A stretch of DNA of 64,000 bases, taken from NCBI GenBank assembly GCA_016191285.1, contig JACPPA010000034.1:62001-126000 (forward strand). Reading direction: 5' to 3'. The notes beneath the pieces were generated by a model. The model was not told where the DNA came from. It saw nothing but the letters and a program-made list of their open reading frames with translations, and made no database searches. Numbering within the stretch: position 1 is the first letter of the stretch; the number at the start of each line of letters is the position of its first letter. Shown piece by piece: positions 1-9,190 of the stretch. Source of the DNA: Gammaproteobacteria bacterium. Lineage in GTDB: Bacteria; Pseudomonadota; Gammaproteobacteria; Ga0077536. Made by a program: the position numbers and the translations under genes.

Positions 1-1
1 T

Positions 2-487
2 GCCTCCATGAATCCACGTCTGACGGTCCGACAAATTGTCCTTGAGGGCCTAACCACACACGGTCTCGGAAACACGCGTGATGAACGCGAAGATCGAGTT
101 GACGAAGTTTTAAGCTGGGTCGGCCTCGAGCCGGCGCATAAAGGTCGCTATCCGCATGAATTTTCGGGCGGTCAACGGCAGCGGATCTGTATCGCGCGGG
201 CGCTTGCGGTCGAGCCAGAAATTCTGGTGTGTGACGAGCCGACGAGCGCGCTCGATGTCTCGGTGCAAGACCAAGTCTTGAAGCTATTACGTTCTTTGCA
301 AGAACGCTTCGGCCTCGCCTATTTGTTTATCACTCATAACCTTGCGGTGGTCGCCGAAATTGCCGATCGAGTCGTGGTGATGCACCGCGGCCGCGTGGTT
401 GAATCAGGCTCCTGCGCCGACGTGTTGAATTCGCCATCCCATCCGTACACGCAGTCATTGGTGGCCGCCGTTCCGAGAATTCCTTAG
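2..487 (+). CDS. Oligopeptide/dipeptide-type ABC transporter ATP-binding protein, C-terminal part
   Basis: This is the C-terminal portion of an ABC ATPase whose start lies before the window; the frame is already open at base 2. Visible are the ABC signature (SGGQRQRICIARAL), Walker B followed by the D-loop (ILVCDEPTSALD) and the switch histidine (ITHN). The ending (HPYTQSLVAAVPRIP) is typical of the C-terminal extension of DppD/DppF/OppF-type peptide importer ATPases, which energise uptake of peptides, nickel or opines at the inner membrane. Walker A is outside the window. The stop codon shares one base with the GTG start of the next gene (TAGTG), so the two are probably cotranscribed. The substrate cannot be inferred. 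Confidence 0.9.
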   Translation, partial: ASMNPRLTVRQIVLEGLTTHGLGNTRDEREDRVDEVLSWVGLEPAHKGRYPHEFSGGQRQRICIARALAVEPEILVCDEPTSALDVSVQDQVLKLLRSLQERFGLAYLFITHNLAVVAEIADRVVVMHRGRVVESGSCADVLNSPSHPYTQSLVAAVPRIP

Positions 488-1851
488 TGACGCGGACCGC
501 ATTGGCGCGTGATCTGATTGCGTTGTTGCGCGTCGGTTGGCCGCTCGTCCTGAATAATCTGTTTAGCATTGGCGTCAATGTGGCCGACACCTTGATGGTG
601 GGGCGTCTCGGTGCGACGCAGTTGGCGGCGCTGTCCATCGGGTCGAGTTTGTGGATTGGGATTTTCTTGGCGGGATTGGGTGTGATCATGGCCTTAGGCC
701 CGACCGTCGCCCAACACTACGGCGCGCAGCGCCTGCACGAGATCGGACACGATACGCGGCAAGCTATTTGGCTCGCGTTGGTGTTATCCGGGCTCGTTAT
801 CGGCGTCATGCATAGCGTTGCTCCGTTGCTTGCCTGGCTTGCGATTGACCCGGCGGTAAGTACGCTCGCTGAAGCCTATCTGCGTGCGCTGTCCTACGGT
901 GTCCCGGGCCTCTATCTGTATCACGTCATGCGCCAAATGAACGAAGGCATCGGGCGCACGTTGCCCATCATGTTCGTGATGGCGATCGCGCTGGTACTGA
1001 ATGTGGCGCTTAGTTACTGCTTTATTTTTGGCGCGTGCAATGTGCGGCGTCTTGGTGTTATTGGCTCGGGCGTTGGCAGCAGCATGAGCTATTGGTGCAT
1101 GTTCCTGATGATTGCCCTCTACACTTGGTACCATCCGTACTATCAACGCTTTAATTTATGGACCCGCGTCCAACCACCCGACCGGTCGGCCATGGCCCGG
1201 CTACTCGGATTAGGGGGACCCATAGGACTGTCATTGATGCTGCAGGCCGGTTTATTTACCGCGCTGGCGCTGTTGATGGGGACGCTTGGGAAAGAGTACG
1301 CAGCCGCGCATCAAATCACGCTTAACTATGCGGGGCTGGTATTCATGCTGCCGTTGGGTCTCGCCTTCGCCACCGCGGTGCTGGTAGGTCAGGCAAGCGG
1401 TCGCGGGTGTCCCCTTGATGCGCGGCGGATTGGCTATCTCGGGGTTACGGTGTGTTGCACGGTGGCGACGACAGTCGGGATCGCGACTTACTTTTTAGCG
1501 CCGCACATTGCGCGCGCGTATACCCACGATCTAAGAGTCGCAGGTTTGGCCAGCTCCTTACTGACGATTTCCGCGATTTTGCAGATGGGCGATGGGACCC
1601 AAAGTGCCGCCGCAGGGGCGTTGCGCGGATTAAAAGACACGCGTGTGCCGATGCTATTGAACGGCGCGATCTATTGGGGGATTGGATTCGCCACGGCCTA
1701 CCTCCTGGGCGTTAAGTTGGGCTATGGTGCGCAGGGAATTTGGCTGGGGCTCGCGCTTGCGTTGTGTACTGCAGCCGTCACCCTGACGTTACGCTTTCGA
1801 CGCGTGGTCGGCTTGCACGTGGCGCGCGTCAACGGCCTCGCATCTCGTTAA
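487..1851 (+). CDS. MATE family multidrug/cation exporter
   Basis: A 454-residue inner-membrane protein with about twelve hydrophobic segments. The N-terminal stretch (GWPLVLNNLFSIGVNVADTLMVGRLG) is characteristic of MatE domains, and the length is normal for NorM/DinF-type exporters, which expel cationic compounds using a Na+ or H+ gradient. The GTG start at 487 is chosen because it overlaps the stop codon of the ABC ATPase by one base and gives a complete first transmembrane segment. Linkage to a peptide-type ABC importer does not identify the exported compound. The family assignment is secure; the substrate is unknown. Confidence 0.92.
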   Translation: MTRTALARDLIALLRVGWPLVLNNLFSIGVNVADTLMVGRLGATQLAALSIGSSLWIGIFLAGLGVIMALGPTVAQHYGAQRLHEIGHDTRQAIWLALVLSGLVIGVMHSVAPLLAWLAIDPAVSTLAEAYLRALSYGVPGLYLYHVMRQMNEGIGRTLPIMFVMAIALVLNVALSYCFIFGACNVRRLGVIGSGVGSSMSYWCMFLMIALYTWYHPYYQRFNLWTRVQPPDRSAMARLLGLGGPIGLSLMLQAGLFTALALLMGTLGKEYAAAHQITLNYAGLVFMLPLGLAFATAVLVGQASGRGCPLDARRIGYLGVTVCCTVATTVGIATYFLAPHIARAYTHDLRVAGLASSLLTISAILQMGDGTQSAAAGALRGLKDTRVPMLLNGAIYWGIGFATAYLLGVKLGYGAQGIWLGLALALCTAAVTLTLRFRRVVGLHVARVNGLASR

Positions 1852-1958
1852 CGCGCGTGAACAATCTTTTAACAAGTAATGTATCCCGTGCCGGCCGGCG
1901 CGGCAGTCGAACGCGCATTTGGGTTAAGATTTCCACAAGCTATCGCCGTGACATAACG

Positions 1959-2498
1959 ATGACATTCCGAATTTTGCCGCTTCTAGCCTACGTGGGCGGA
2001 GTATCACGCATGGCACTGAGGGGGTTGCGGCGGTCGGCGCTGTTCGGCCTACTCGGCATCAATGTCAGTGTCGCCGCACCGCCGTTGCATCCCATCGATA
2101 TCAATCTGTATGCAGGGGAATACGAACTTGAGTCACCCCAGTGCAAGCTCCAAGCGGGCAAGCTTATCGATCGCTGTGGGAGCAACATCAAAGATCGCCT
2201 GGCAATCGTACGCATCGATGACGATAACGCGCGAGTAGTGGTGCATAGTTATCAAATCAACCAGCATGTTTGCCATGTTGACGGCGTCGCGATCCGGACC
2301 AAGATCGGATTGAAATATTGTCTCGAGTACGAACCCGAAACCTGCTTAAGTTTCGCTTTGAGTCCGACTGAAATCACGTTACACATGAATGTCGATCGCA
2401 ATCATCATGTGCCATTCTGCGGGAGCCGCGCCACGCTCGACGGGTTGACGTTTCCGCGCACCGCACGCCTCGATGGTGCTCGGTGTCTCAAGCACTAA
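1959..2498 (+). CDS. Small secreted protein of unknown function
   Basis: The open frame extends further upstream, but the stretch before 1959 overlaps the MATE gene and reads as arginine-rich shadow sequence. Starting at ATG 1959 gives 179 residues; an internal ATG at 2010 is an alternative. The N-terminus is basic and then hydrophobic (ALFGLLGINVSVAA), consistent with a signal peptide cleaved around the AA/PP junction. The mature part has about seven cysteines (for example ESPQCKL, IDRCGSN, QHVCHVD, KYCLEY, ETCLSF, PFCGSR), suggesting disulfides in the periplasm. I do not recognise a family. It lies convergent to gor with a 28-base gap. Confidence 0.6.
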   Translation: MTFRILPLLAYVGGVSRMALRGLRRSALFGLLGINVSVAAPPLHPIDINLYAGEYELESPQCKLQAGKLIDRCGSNIKDRLAIVRIDDDNARVVVHSYQINQHVCHVDGVAIRTKIGLKYCLEYEPETCLSFALSPTEITLHMNVDRNHHVPFCGSRATLDGLTFPRTARLDGARCLKH

Positions 2499-2526
2499 CA
2501 GCGATCGAGAAGCCTCCGGGCGACGG

Positions 2527-3879
2527 TCAGCGCACGGCATCGCGCAGCGTGACGAACTCCTCCGCCGTGGTCGGATGAATACCAATGGTCGAATCAAAAA
2601 TCTGCTTGGTCGCACCGGCGCGGAGCGCGACGGCGAATCCTTGGATTATTTCACCCGCGTCTTCGCCGCAGACATGTAATCCAACAACTTTGTCGGTGGC
2701 GCGCACCACAACGAGTTTCATCAGTGCGCGTTCCTTTTCACGACTGACGGTATAACGCAGCGGCGTGAACGACGAAACATAGACGCCGATGTCGCCAAAT
2801 TTGGCGCGCGCATCTTCTTCGTTGAATCCCACGGTGCCGATGGGTGGCTGGCTGAAGATGGCGGTAGGAATGTAGTCATAGTCAACGACGGTATCGCGGC
2901 TACCAAATAAGCGACGCGCCACCGCCATGCCTTCGGCCAGGGCGACGGGCGTGAGATTAACCCGATTGGTGACGTCGCCGATGGCGTAGATCGAGGGGAC
3001 GTTCGTGCGGTATAAGTCATCGACTTTAATCGCGCCGTCCGGTCCCAGGGCGACGCCGCACTCGGCGAGTCCGAGCTTGTCGCTGTGGGGGCGCCGGCCG
3101 GTTGCAAACAGCACGCAGTCGCAGTCGATTGCGTTGCCATTTTTCATTGTCAGCCGCAATGAATCGCCGTGCTTGGTGAGCGCGCTCACGTCATCGTTGA
3201 AACGCAGTTCAATGCCCTTGTGCCGCATCTCGGCGGCTAGGAATTGGCGAATTTCGGTATCGAAGCCGCGTAGAAATAACTCGCCGCGATAGACCTGCGT
3301 AACCTGCGCGCCGAAGCCATTAAATATTCCTGCAAATTCGACCGCGATATAGCCGCCACCGACGACGACGACACGCTCTGGCAGTTTAGGCAAGAAGAAC
3401 GCCTCATTCGAGGTGATGGCAAGTTCGCGTCCGCGGATCTCCGGCACATAAGGCCAGCCGCCGGTCGCGACTAGAATATGCTTGGCGGTATAGCGCTCCT
3501 TGCCAACCGCAACCGTGGTGGGGTCAACGAGTACCGCCCGTTCATCGAAGATTCGGCAGCCAGAATTAGCCAAGAGTCGGCGATACACGCCGTTCAGCCG
3601 TTCGATTTCGGTGTTCTTGTTCGCGATCAGCGTGTCCCAATTCAAGGTCAGGTCGCCGCCGCTCCAACCGTAGCCGCTCGCCACCGCATGCTCGTGCGGC
3701 ATGCGTGAACCGTAAACGAAGAGCTTCTTAGGAATGCAGCCGACATTCACACAGGTGCCCCCTAAGTAACGTTCTTCGGCAATGCCGACACAGGCGCCAA
3801 AGCCCGCTGCCATGCGGGCGGCGCGGACGCCGCCCGAGCCACCGCCAATGACAAAGAAATCGAAATCGTAGGAATTCAT
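2527..3879 (-). CDS. gor: Glutathione-disulfide reductase
   Basis: A 450-residue FAD flavoenzyme that reduces glutathione disulfide with NADPH in the cytoplasm. The N-terminal FAD-binding loop (IGGGSGG) is followed by the redox disulfide motif GGTCVNVGCIPKK (Cys43, Cys48). The second dinucleotide fold (VVVGGGYIAVEFAG) is followed by arginines in YRGELFLRGFD, the usual NADPH-specific signature. The C-terminal HPTTAEE motif supplies the partner active-site histidine. The length matches bacterial Gor, and these motifs favour it over dihydrolipoamide dehydrogenase or mercuric reductase. It is monocistronic as far as can be seen, with 716 bases of non-coding DNA upstream. Confidence 0.95.
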   Translation of the reverse strand: MNSYDFDFFVIGGGSGGVRAARMAAGFGACVGIAEERYLGGTCVNVGCIPKKLFVYGSRMPHEHAVASGYGWSGGDLTLNWDTLIANKNTEIERLNGVYRRLLANSGCRIFDERAVLVDPTTVAVGKERYTAKHILVATGGWPYVPEIRGRELAITSNEAFFLPKLPERVVVVGGGYIAVEFAGIFNGFGAQVTQVYRGELFLRGFDTEIRQFLAAEMRHKGIELRFNDDVSALTKHGDSLRLTMKNGNAIDCDCVLFATGRRPHSDKLGLAECGVALGPDGAIKVDDLYRTNVPSIYAIGDVTNRVNLTPVALAEGMAVARRLFGSRDTVVDYDYIPTAIFSQPPIGTVGFNEEDARAKFGDIGVYVSSFTPLRYTVSREKERALMKLVVVRATDKVVGLHVCGEDAGEIIQGFAVALRAGATKQIFDSTIGIHPTTAEEFVTLRDAVR

Positions 3880-4595
3880 GCGGGTTCCTCGTGGTGCGAC
3901 TCAAGACGCTGAAGGTTGACGCGAGGGGCGACGCGTCACGGTCGATGAGCGTAATTCTAAACGATTCAGAACCTTGAAGATAAATGCGGGGCTGGGGTGA
4001 GGGGACAATCCTAGACTCACCAATCCCACCGCGCACGGAAGTCGACACCGAGCTCGCCACCAGCTCACTGCCCCGGTCGTCTGCACGGTGCAGCAGTTGG
4101 CCGTGCACACCGAATAAATCAATGGCTGTCCCAATTTCCGCCAATTTCCGTTCGGTTATCGGTCCGGGTTTCAAACTGCTCAAATTAAGTGGTCCCATGA
4201 TTTGCTTGTTAGGGTGACGGAGCTCGATATGGATGAATCGTTAGATGATTAAATGCTACGGCACCGGCACGGGCGAATACTCGTCATCGTGGCGGCGACC
4301 CTGATTCCGATAAGGTTTCTGCTATCGGACGGTTACGTACCGGACGCGGGGCCAGTGGCCGCCATATTAAAGGACACCCACCGAATTGACAGGTAACGCG
4401 CGGCTGCATTAAGTTGCCCTCGTCGGCAAGGATGCCGATTAAGTTTCTAATCATCTCAGGAGGTCAAGGATAACCCGTCCGCGCGCTACCCTCGTGTCCG
4501 TTGCCGACGAGAGAATTGAGGACACCTGTTCTTTTTCAAAGAACTCGTTAAGGGGGAATGATTGCGGGAGGTCGTGTTAACGATAGCATGTCCCG
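3880..4595. other. Intergenic stretch with no supported gene
   Basis: About 716 bases lie between the gor start and hicA. Short frames exist on both strands, but none has a convincing ribosome site, codon pattern or recognisable family. A minus-strand frame beginning near 4198 encodes PGPITERKLAEIG, which faintly recalls a TfoX C-terminal helix-hairpin-helix, but the rest does not follow. No strong hairpin or repeat copy was found. The region presumably holds the promoters of gor (leftward) and hicAB (rightward). Confidence 0.5.
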
Positions 4596-4856
4596 ATGGG
4601 AACACAGGGCAAGTTACTTCGGCGTATCCTTGAAGGCCGTTCCGACGCCAATATCGATTTCTCAGAGTTGCGCGCGCTCTTGCTGTACCTGGGCTTTGAG
4701 GAGCGCACGAGAGGCAGCCATCACATCTTCCGGCGTGCCGATGTCGAGGAGCGAATTAACCTCCAAAGGCAAGGGAACAAGGCCAAGCCGTATCAGGTCC
4801 GTCAAGTCCGAGCTGTTGTCTTGCGCTACAAACTACGAGGTTTTATCGATGTATAG
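4596..4856 (+). CDS. hicA: HicA-family mRNA interferase toxin
   Basis: An 86-residue protein matching the longer subgroup of HicA toxins. It has an N-terminal SDANIDFSEL helix, the RGSHHIF motif containing the catalytic histidine of the double-stranded-RNA-binding-like fold, and the C-terminal KPYQVRQVR stretch. HicA cleaves mRNA when free of its antitoxin. The ATG at 4596 leaves the family N-terminus intact. The stop codon at 4854-4856 overlaps the hicB start at 4849 by eight bases, the usual toxin-first arrangement of this module. No inactivating change is visible, so the toxin is probably functional and held in check by HicB. Confidence 0.88.
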   Translation: MGTQGKLLRRILEGRSDANIDFSELRALLLYLGFEERTRGSHHIFRRADVEERINLQRQGNKAKPYQVRQVRAVVLRYKLRGFIDV

Positions 4857-5061
4857 GTACGAAGTGATCATCTATTGGAGCACTGAAGACGACGCCTTTG
4901 TCGCCGAAGTTCCCGAGCTCCCTGGATGTCTGGCGCACGGCGATACCTATGAGGCAGCATTAGCGAGGGCACAGGAGGCCATTGGCCTGTGGATTGATAC
5001 GGCCGCGGAGTTTGCCGATCGGATCCCGGAACCAAAGGGTCGCAGGCTGCAACTGGCCTGA
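4849..5061 (+). CDS. hicB: HicB-family antitoxin
   Basis: A 70-residue protein with the HicB partial RNase H-like fold: YEVIIYWSTEDDAFVAEVPE, then LPGCLAHGDTYEEA-like sequence and a helix ending IGLWIDTA, finishing with PEPKGRRL. HicB binds and neutralises HicA and often represses the shared promoter. There is no C-terminal DNA-binding domain, so autorepression would need the complex or another site. The longer open frame upstream is the shadow of hicA; ATG 4849 is chosen because it restores the family N-terminus (MYRYEV) and gives the short overlap with hicA. Confidence 0.88.
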   Translation: MYRYEVIIYWSTEDDAFVAEVPELPGCLAHGDTYEAALARAQEAIGLWIDTAAEFADRIPEPKGRRLQLA

Positions 5062-5180
5062 ACGCGACGCGTGAATGACCAGATTTAAGCGGGTGCAGCG
5101 GGATGTTCAGAGCTTGCGTCTTGCCCCTTTCATCGGGGGCCTATCTGGACGCCACGCGGTGGTAGTTCGTCGACTCGCGT

Positions 5181-6449
5181 TTATACGATGCCGAAGAACG
5201 GTTGCACATCGACCGGCGTGTCAGCCGGCACATGCGCGCTTTCCATGCCGAGCACAATGAAGCAATTGGCATTCGCCATGGAACTTAAAATTCCCGAGCC
5301 TTGATCGCCCGTTGCGGTCACGAGGTACTCGCCGTTCGCGTCGCGTGCGAGCGTGCCGCGTTGATATTCCACGCGGCCCGGGCGTTTTTTCAGGATCGAG
5401 GTCGTGCGTGCTTTGAAGGTGGGATACGGTGCAGGGTTGGCGCCCATCAATTGCAGCAGCGCGGGCTGCACGAATTGATAGAACGTTACCATCACCGATA
5501 CTGGATTGCCCGGCAGGCCGAAAAATAACGCATTGCCTAAATCCCCAAACGCCAACGGGCGACCCGGCTTCATCGCCACTTTCCAGAACCGCACTGCGCC
5601 GAGCTTGGTCAGAATTTCCTTGGTGTAGTCCGCTTCGCCTACCGAGACACCGCCGGACGTGATCACCACATCCGCGATACTGCTGGCGCGCTGGAACGCG
5701 GCCGTCAGCGCCACCGGGTCATCGACCACCACACCTAAATCCAAAACTTCGACACCCAAACGAGTCAACATGCCATAGAGCGTGTAGCGATTGCTGTCGT
5801 AGATCTCGCCTACGCCGAGCGGTTCGCCAAGCGAGCGCAATTCGTCGCCGGTCGAGAAAAATGCCACGCGGGGTCGGCGGATCACGTCCACTTCGACGAT
5901 GCCGAGCGACGCGATGAGGCCGAGTTCAACCGGTGAGATCAAGTGCCCCGCGCGCAACACGGTTTGGCCACTTTCGATATCTTCGCCCGCGCGACGCACA
6001 TGTTGACCTAGGCGATGCCGGCCATCGATGCGGATCCATTTGCCGTGCGCTTCGACGGATTCTTGCGGCGCAATGGTATCGGTGTCCGCGGGCACCACCG
6101 CGCCGGTCATGATTCGTACTGCTTGGTTATCGAGGACGCGGCCGGCGTACGGTTTCCCCGCGAACGATTCGCCAACGACTTCGAGCTCGGTCAAACCGGT
6201 GGCCGGCACGTCGTGCGCTTTGATGGCGTACCCGTCCATCGCCGAGTTGACGTGACCGGGGACATTGATGCTCGATTTCACCGGTTGCGCCAGCACGCGG
6301 CCGAGTGCGGTTCGCAACGGCACGCGTTCGGCAACCTGTAACGGTCGCACATGGGCGTGGATTCTCCGCCAAGCTTCGTCGCAGGTCAGCGAGTCCGGAT
6401 CGTAATCATCGTCGCAGCTCGGTTGAGTCGAGAGAATAGCTGAGGTCAT
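5181..6449 (-). CDS. moeA: Molybdopterin molybdenumtransferase MoeA
   Basis: MoeA (422 residues) inserts molybdate into adenylylated molybdopterin. Family motifs seen in order are SAMDGYA near residue 70, MTGAVVP, SPVELGLIASLG, FFSTGDEL, TSGGVSVGEADYTKE, MKPGRPLAFG and GLPGNPVSV. The length equals that of typical MoeA. Its ATG overlaps the mobB stop codon (ATGA), making it the last gene of a minus-strand moaA-mobA-mobB-moeA run. All transcription probably comes from upstream of moaA. The assignment is firm; only MoaC, MoaD, MoaE and MogA-type functions of the pathway are not found nearby (moaB is at 23.2 kb). Confidence 0.96.
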   Translation of the reverse strand: MTSAILSTQPSCDDDYDPDSLTCDEAWRRIHAHVRPLQVAERVPLRTALGRVLAQPVKSSINVPGHVNSAMDGYAIKAHDVPATGLTELEVVGESFAGKPYAGRVLDNQAVRIMTGAVVPADTDTIAPQESVEAHGKWIRIDGRHRLGQHVRRAGEDIESGQTVLRAGHLISPVELGLIASLGIVEVDVIRRPRVAFFSTGDELRSLGEPLGVGEIYDSNRYTLYGMLTRLGVEVLDLGVVVDDPVALTAAFQRASSIADVVITSGGVSVGEADYTKEILTKLGAVRFWKVAMKPGRPLAFGDLGNALFFGLPGNPVSVMVTFYQFVQPALLQLMGANPAPYPTFKARTTSILKKRPGRVEYQRGTLARDANGEYLVTATGDQGSGILSSMANANCFIVLGMESAHVPADTPVDVQPFFGIV

Positions 6450-6988
6450 GGCAGGTGCTCTAAGCTAACGGCAGCGTTGATCAAATCGAGGACAAAGCTC
6501 TCGATTTCGGCCAAATCATTGAGATTTAAACGTTGACGTCGGAGATCAACTACGCTCGCGTCATCGGTCGCGATAGCGATAATAGAGTTGTCAGTCGCGG
6601 CCAACAAGGGGCGCGCCGACTCACGCCGATGGATCTCAATCTTGGGGAATTGTTCGTGGCGGAAGCCCTCAACCAGGATTAGATCGAGTCGCTCGTGACC
6701 GAGAACCTCGAGCATTTCCGCGAGCGTTGGCTCGTGTTCGACCGGACGTTCGACGATCACCGCATAACGCCGCGCGGAACCGACGGCGATGCGCGCCGCG
6801 CCGGCGTGGCGCAGTTCGTAGCTATCCTTGCCCGGATGATCAATATCGAATTCGTGATGGGTGTGCTTAACCACGCCCACCGCGAGGCCACGCGCTTTTA
6901 GGCGCCTGATTAATTGCGTCAACAGCGTGGTCTTGCCACTCCCACTGTAACCAGCGAAGCCAAGGACGAACGGCTTAGGGTTGGCCAT
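6446..6988 (-). CDS. mobB: Molybdopterin-guanine dinucleotide biosynthesis adapter MobB
   Basis: MobB is a GTP-binding P-loop protein that assists MobA in making the guanine dinucleotide form of the cofactor. The start chosen (ATG at 6988, MANPKPF) puts the Walker A motif (GYSGSGKTT) close to the N-terminus as in the family; the longer frame to 7066 lies inside mobA. The protein is 180 residues and includes VVKHTHHEFDID and the DLILVEGFRHE motif. It overlaps the mobA stop by 14 bases and the moeA start by four, so translation is likely coupled. Confidence 0.93.
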   Translation of the reverse strand: MANPKPFVLGFAGYSGSGKTTLLTQLIRRLKARGLAVGVVKHTHHEFDIDHPGKDSYELRHAGAARIAVGSARRYAVIVERPVEHEPTLAEMLEVLGHERLDLILVEGFRHEQFPKIEIHRRESARPLLAATDNSIIAIATDDASVVDLRRQRLNLNDLAEIESFVLDLINAAVSLEHLP

Positions 6989-7577
6989 GGGACAGACGAT
7001 TGAGGGCGCGGGCGCGATCAGCTTCGGTGTTGAGGTTGTCGAATGCATCTGCTGCGTCGAATTCAACGGGAACCATCCGGTATTGTGCGTACCACCGGGT
7101 TATTTTGCGTTCGCCTGTCTGTAAGAAACGTTCGAGTGCGTCGCGTAAGGCACGCGGAATCAACGCAAAAACGGGTTGCAATTCCCCCTGGGCCGAAGCG
7201 ACCGCGATGGTGTCTTCGGTGGTCGCGACCGCGGCTAATTTCGCCACGAAATCAGTTGGTAAAAATGGGCAATCACAGGGCGCGGTGGCAAGCCACCGCG
7301 TCGTGCAATGATCTAACCCGGCCAAGATCCCGGCGAGCGGGCCAGGATAATCGGGCAGGCTGTCGTGGATCACCGGGAAACCTAAGGCTTGATAGGCCAT
7401 TTGATTGCGATTGGCGCACACGATGAGCGTTGCTACTTGCGGTTTTAATCGCTCGATGACGTAATCGACTAGCAGCCGCCCGTTTAATTCAATGAGCCCT
7501 TTGTCGCGGCCACCCATGCGTTGACCTTGGCCGCCGGCAAGTACCAGGCCTGTGATCGCGCTAGCCGCCAGTGGCAT
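6975..7577 (-). CDS. mobA: Molybdenum cofactor guanylyltransferase MobA
   Basis: MobA (200 residues) transfers GMP from GTP to Mo-molybdopterin. The N-terminal nucleotide-binding loop LVLAGGQGQRMGGRDKGL and the metal-binding APCDCPFLP motif (around residue 102) are clear. It begins inside the 3' end of moaA (17-base overlap) and its own end overlaps mobB. The presence of MobA/MobB implies that the organism makes MGD for DMSO-reductase-family enzymes; the CoxL-type hydroxylase at the right edge of the window would more commonly use the CMP form made by MocA, which I do not see here. Confidence 0.95.
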   Translation of the reverse strand: MPLAASAITGLVLAGGQGQRMGGRDKGLIELNGRLLVDYVIERLKPQVATLIVCANRNQMAYQALGFPVIHDSLPDYPGPLAGILAGLDHCTTRWLATAPCDCPFLPTDFVAKLAAVATTEDTIAVASAQGELQPVFALIPRALRDALERFLQTGERKITRWYAQYRMVPVEFDAADAFDNLNTEADRARALNRLSHGQP

Positions 7578-8583
7578 TCATATGGCGGAAGATCAGCGGC
7601 TGCGCGGCGACGTGGAAATCGTGGCCACGCGGTTTGATCTCCATCGCGTGTCGGATGACGTCTTTTAACGCATCCATCTCACCTGGAAATTGACGCAGGA
7701 CGTGCCGCAAATCGACCGAATGTTCTTGGCCTAAGCAGAGTAGCAGGCGACCTTCGGCCGTGACGCGCACACGATTACAGGCTTCGCAGAAATTGTGACT
7801 ATGCGGCGAAATAAAGCCGACTTTGTTGCCGAGTTCAGGCACGCGGAAATAACGCGATGGACCGCCGGTTTGTTCCGGGGTTGGTATCAATGCGAATTGC
7901 GCTTCGAGATCACGGCGGATCTGGTCGCTCGAATAATACGCCTCGGCACGATCGTGATCCGCGATCACGCCGAGCGGCATTTCTTCGATAAACGAGATGT
8001 CCATGCCGCGCTCGCCCGCAAAGCGCACCAGCGCTACGACTTCATCGTGGTTGCGGTGCTTGAGGATCACCGCATTGATTTTTAAACTTTCGAAGCCCGC
8101 GGCGCGCGCGGCATCGATCCCCGCCACGACCTCGACTAAGTTTCCGGTACGCGTGATGCGACGAAAGCGCTCGGCATCGAGTGAGTCGAGGCTGATATTG
8201 ATGCGCTTGACTCCGGCGCGTCGCAGCGGCTGGGCCAACTTGGTGAGTTGCGAACCATTGGTGGTGAGCACCAATTCGCGCAGCCCGGGTAGGTCGCCAA
8301 TTTGCTCCAGGAGGCTGACTACATTGCGACGTACCAGCGGCTCGCCACCCGTAATTCGAACTTTCTGAACGCCGAGTTCGACGAAGGCGCGCGCCACAAG
8401 GGCCAATTCTTCCAAGGTCAGCACTTGCGCGCGCGGGACGAACTGGGTGTCCGGTTCCATGCAGTAGACGCAGCGAAAATCGCAGCGGTCGGTGACCGAA
8501 ATGCGCACGTAGCTTACCATCCGGCCGAACCGGTCGATCAGTCGTTCGCCAGCGGGTGCTGAAGTTTCGGTTCTGGGTGCCAT
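7561..8583 (-). CDS. moaA: GTP 3',8-cyclase MoaA (radical SAM)
   Basis: MoaA catalyses the first step of molybdopterin synthesis, radical rearrangement of GTP. The N-terminal radical SAM cluster is CDFRCVYC (Cys34, Cys38, Cys41 from the start used here) and the second Fe-S cluster is formed by FCEACNRVR plus the cysteine of LLLCLG. The protein ends in Gly-Gly, the C-terminal feature needed for activity in the family. ATG 8583 (MAPRTE) is preferred to the ATG at 8640, which adds an atypical histidine-rich extension that would reach the neighbouring gene. First gene of the mo cofactor operon; no MOCO riboswitch was recognised upstream. Confidence 0.95.
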   Translation of the reverse strand: MAPRTETSAPAGERLIDRFGRMVSYVRISVTDRCDFRCVYCMEPDTQFVPRAQVLTLEELALVARAFVELGVQKVRITGGEPLVRRNVVSLLEQIGDLPGLRELVLTTNGSQLTKLAQPLRRAGVKRINISLDSLDAERFRRITRTGNLVEVVAGIDAARAAGFESLKINAVILKHRNHDEVVALVRFAGERGMDISFIEEMPLGVIADHDRAEAYYSSDQIRRDLEAQFALIPTPEQTGGPSRYFRVPELGNKVGFISPHSHNFCEACNRVRVTAEGRLLLCLGQEHSVDLRHVLRQFPGEMDALKDVIRHAMEIKPRGHDFHVAAQPLIFRHMNATGG

Positions 8584-8632
8584 TTCGAATGGCCATTCCT
8601 GATGATGATGCCAGGGAATTATACACCGAGAA

Positions 8633-9118
8633 TCAGTCACGCGAAGCCGCTGGCCACGCCGCGTACGGATGATCGATTAGGCATACGTTGTAGTAACGCG
8701 GGTCAGCGGAGACTTCGAGGCCTAGCCATTCGGGGCGGGCGAACGATTCTGCTACCGAGGTCAGCTCTATTTCGGCCACCACGAGGCCGGCATTGTCGCC
8801 TTCGAATGCATCGATCTCCCAGATATGAGGCGGGCGGGAAATATAGTGCCGCACTTTATCTAGACAGCGGCCGCGGCAGAAAAGATCGAGCAGTTCGCGG
8901 GCCTCGGTCACCGGAATGACGTATTCAAATTCACTGCGCGCCACGCCGAGTGTCGCACTTTTAATATTGAGATAGCCGACATCACCGGCCACGCGTACTC
9001 GAATCGAACAGCTTGCGTCCGACGCGAGATAGCCCTGACGCATCGTCGCCGATCGCGTGACCTGCGCCCGCCAGCGATCGTCCTTAAGCAGAAACTTACG
9101 TTCGATTTCTTGGGCCAT
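8633..9118 (-). CDS. CYTH domain protein, probable inorganic triphosphatase
   Basis: From ATG 9118 the protein is 161 residues and opens with MAQEIERKFLL, the hallmark EXEXK-type start of CYTH domains. The basic and acidic strands lining the triphosphate tunnel follow (QGYLASDASCSIRVR, LNIKSA, EFEYVIP, WEIDAFEG, LVVAEIEL). Bacterial proteins of this size are usually inorganic tripolyphosphatases related to NE1496 or YgiF; an adenylate cyclase or thiamine triphosphatase role is possible but less likely. The longer frame to 9160 adds residues before the conserved start. It ends 50 bases before the moaA start. Confidence 0.88.
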   Translation of the reverse strand: MAQEIERKFLLKDDRWRAQVTRSATMRQGYLASDASCSIRVRVAGDVGYLNIKSATLGVARSEFEYVIPVTEARELLDLFCRGRCLDKVRHYISRPPHIWEIDAFEGDNAGLVVAEIELTSVAESFARPEWLGLEVSADPRYYNVCLIDHPYAAWPAASRD

Positions 9119-9190
9119 GAGGAATCCTTTCACGCTATAGGCGGGTGTCATGGCCCGCAAGTTTAACGCCGCTTATGCCAGAATGACCCG

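Noticed and set aside
3728-4198. Minus-strand open frame starting MGPLNLSSLKPGPITERKLAEIG
   Set aside because: The first residues vaguely recall a TfoX C-terminal helix-hairpin-helix, but the rest has no similar pattern and the frame runs into the gor coding region on the same strand, so it is probably chance.
8584-8632. MOCO riboswitch upstream of moaA
   Set aside because: The gap is under 50 bases and too short to hold the aptamer; no other long leader was seen.
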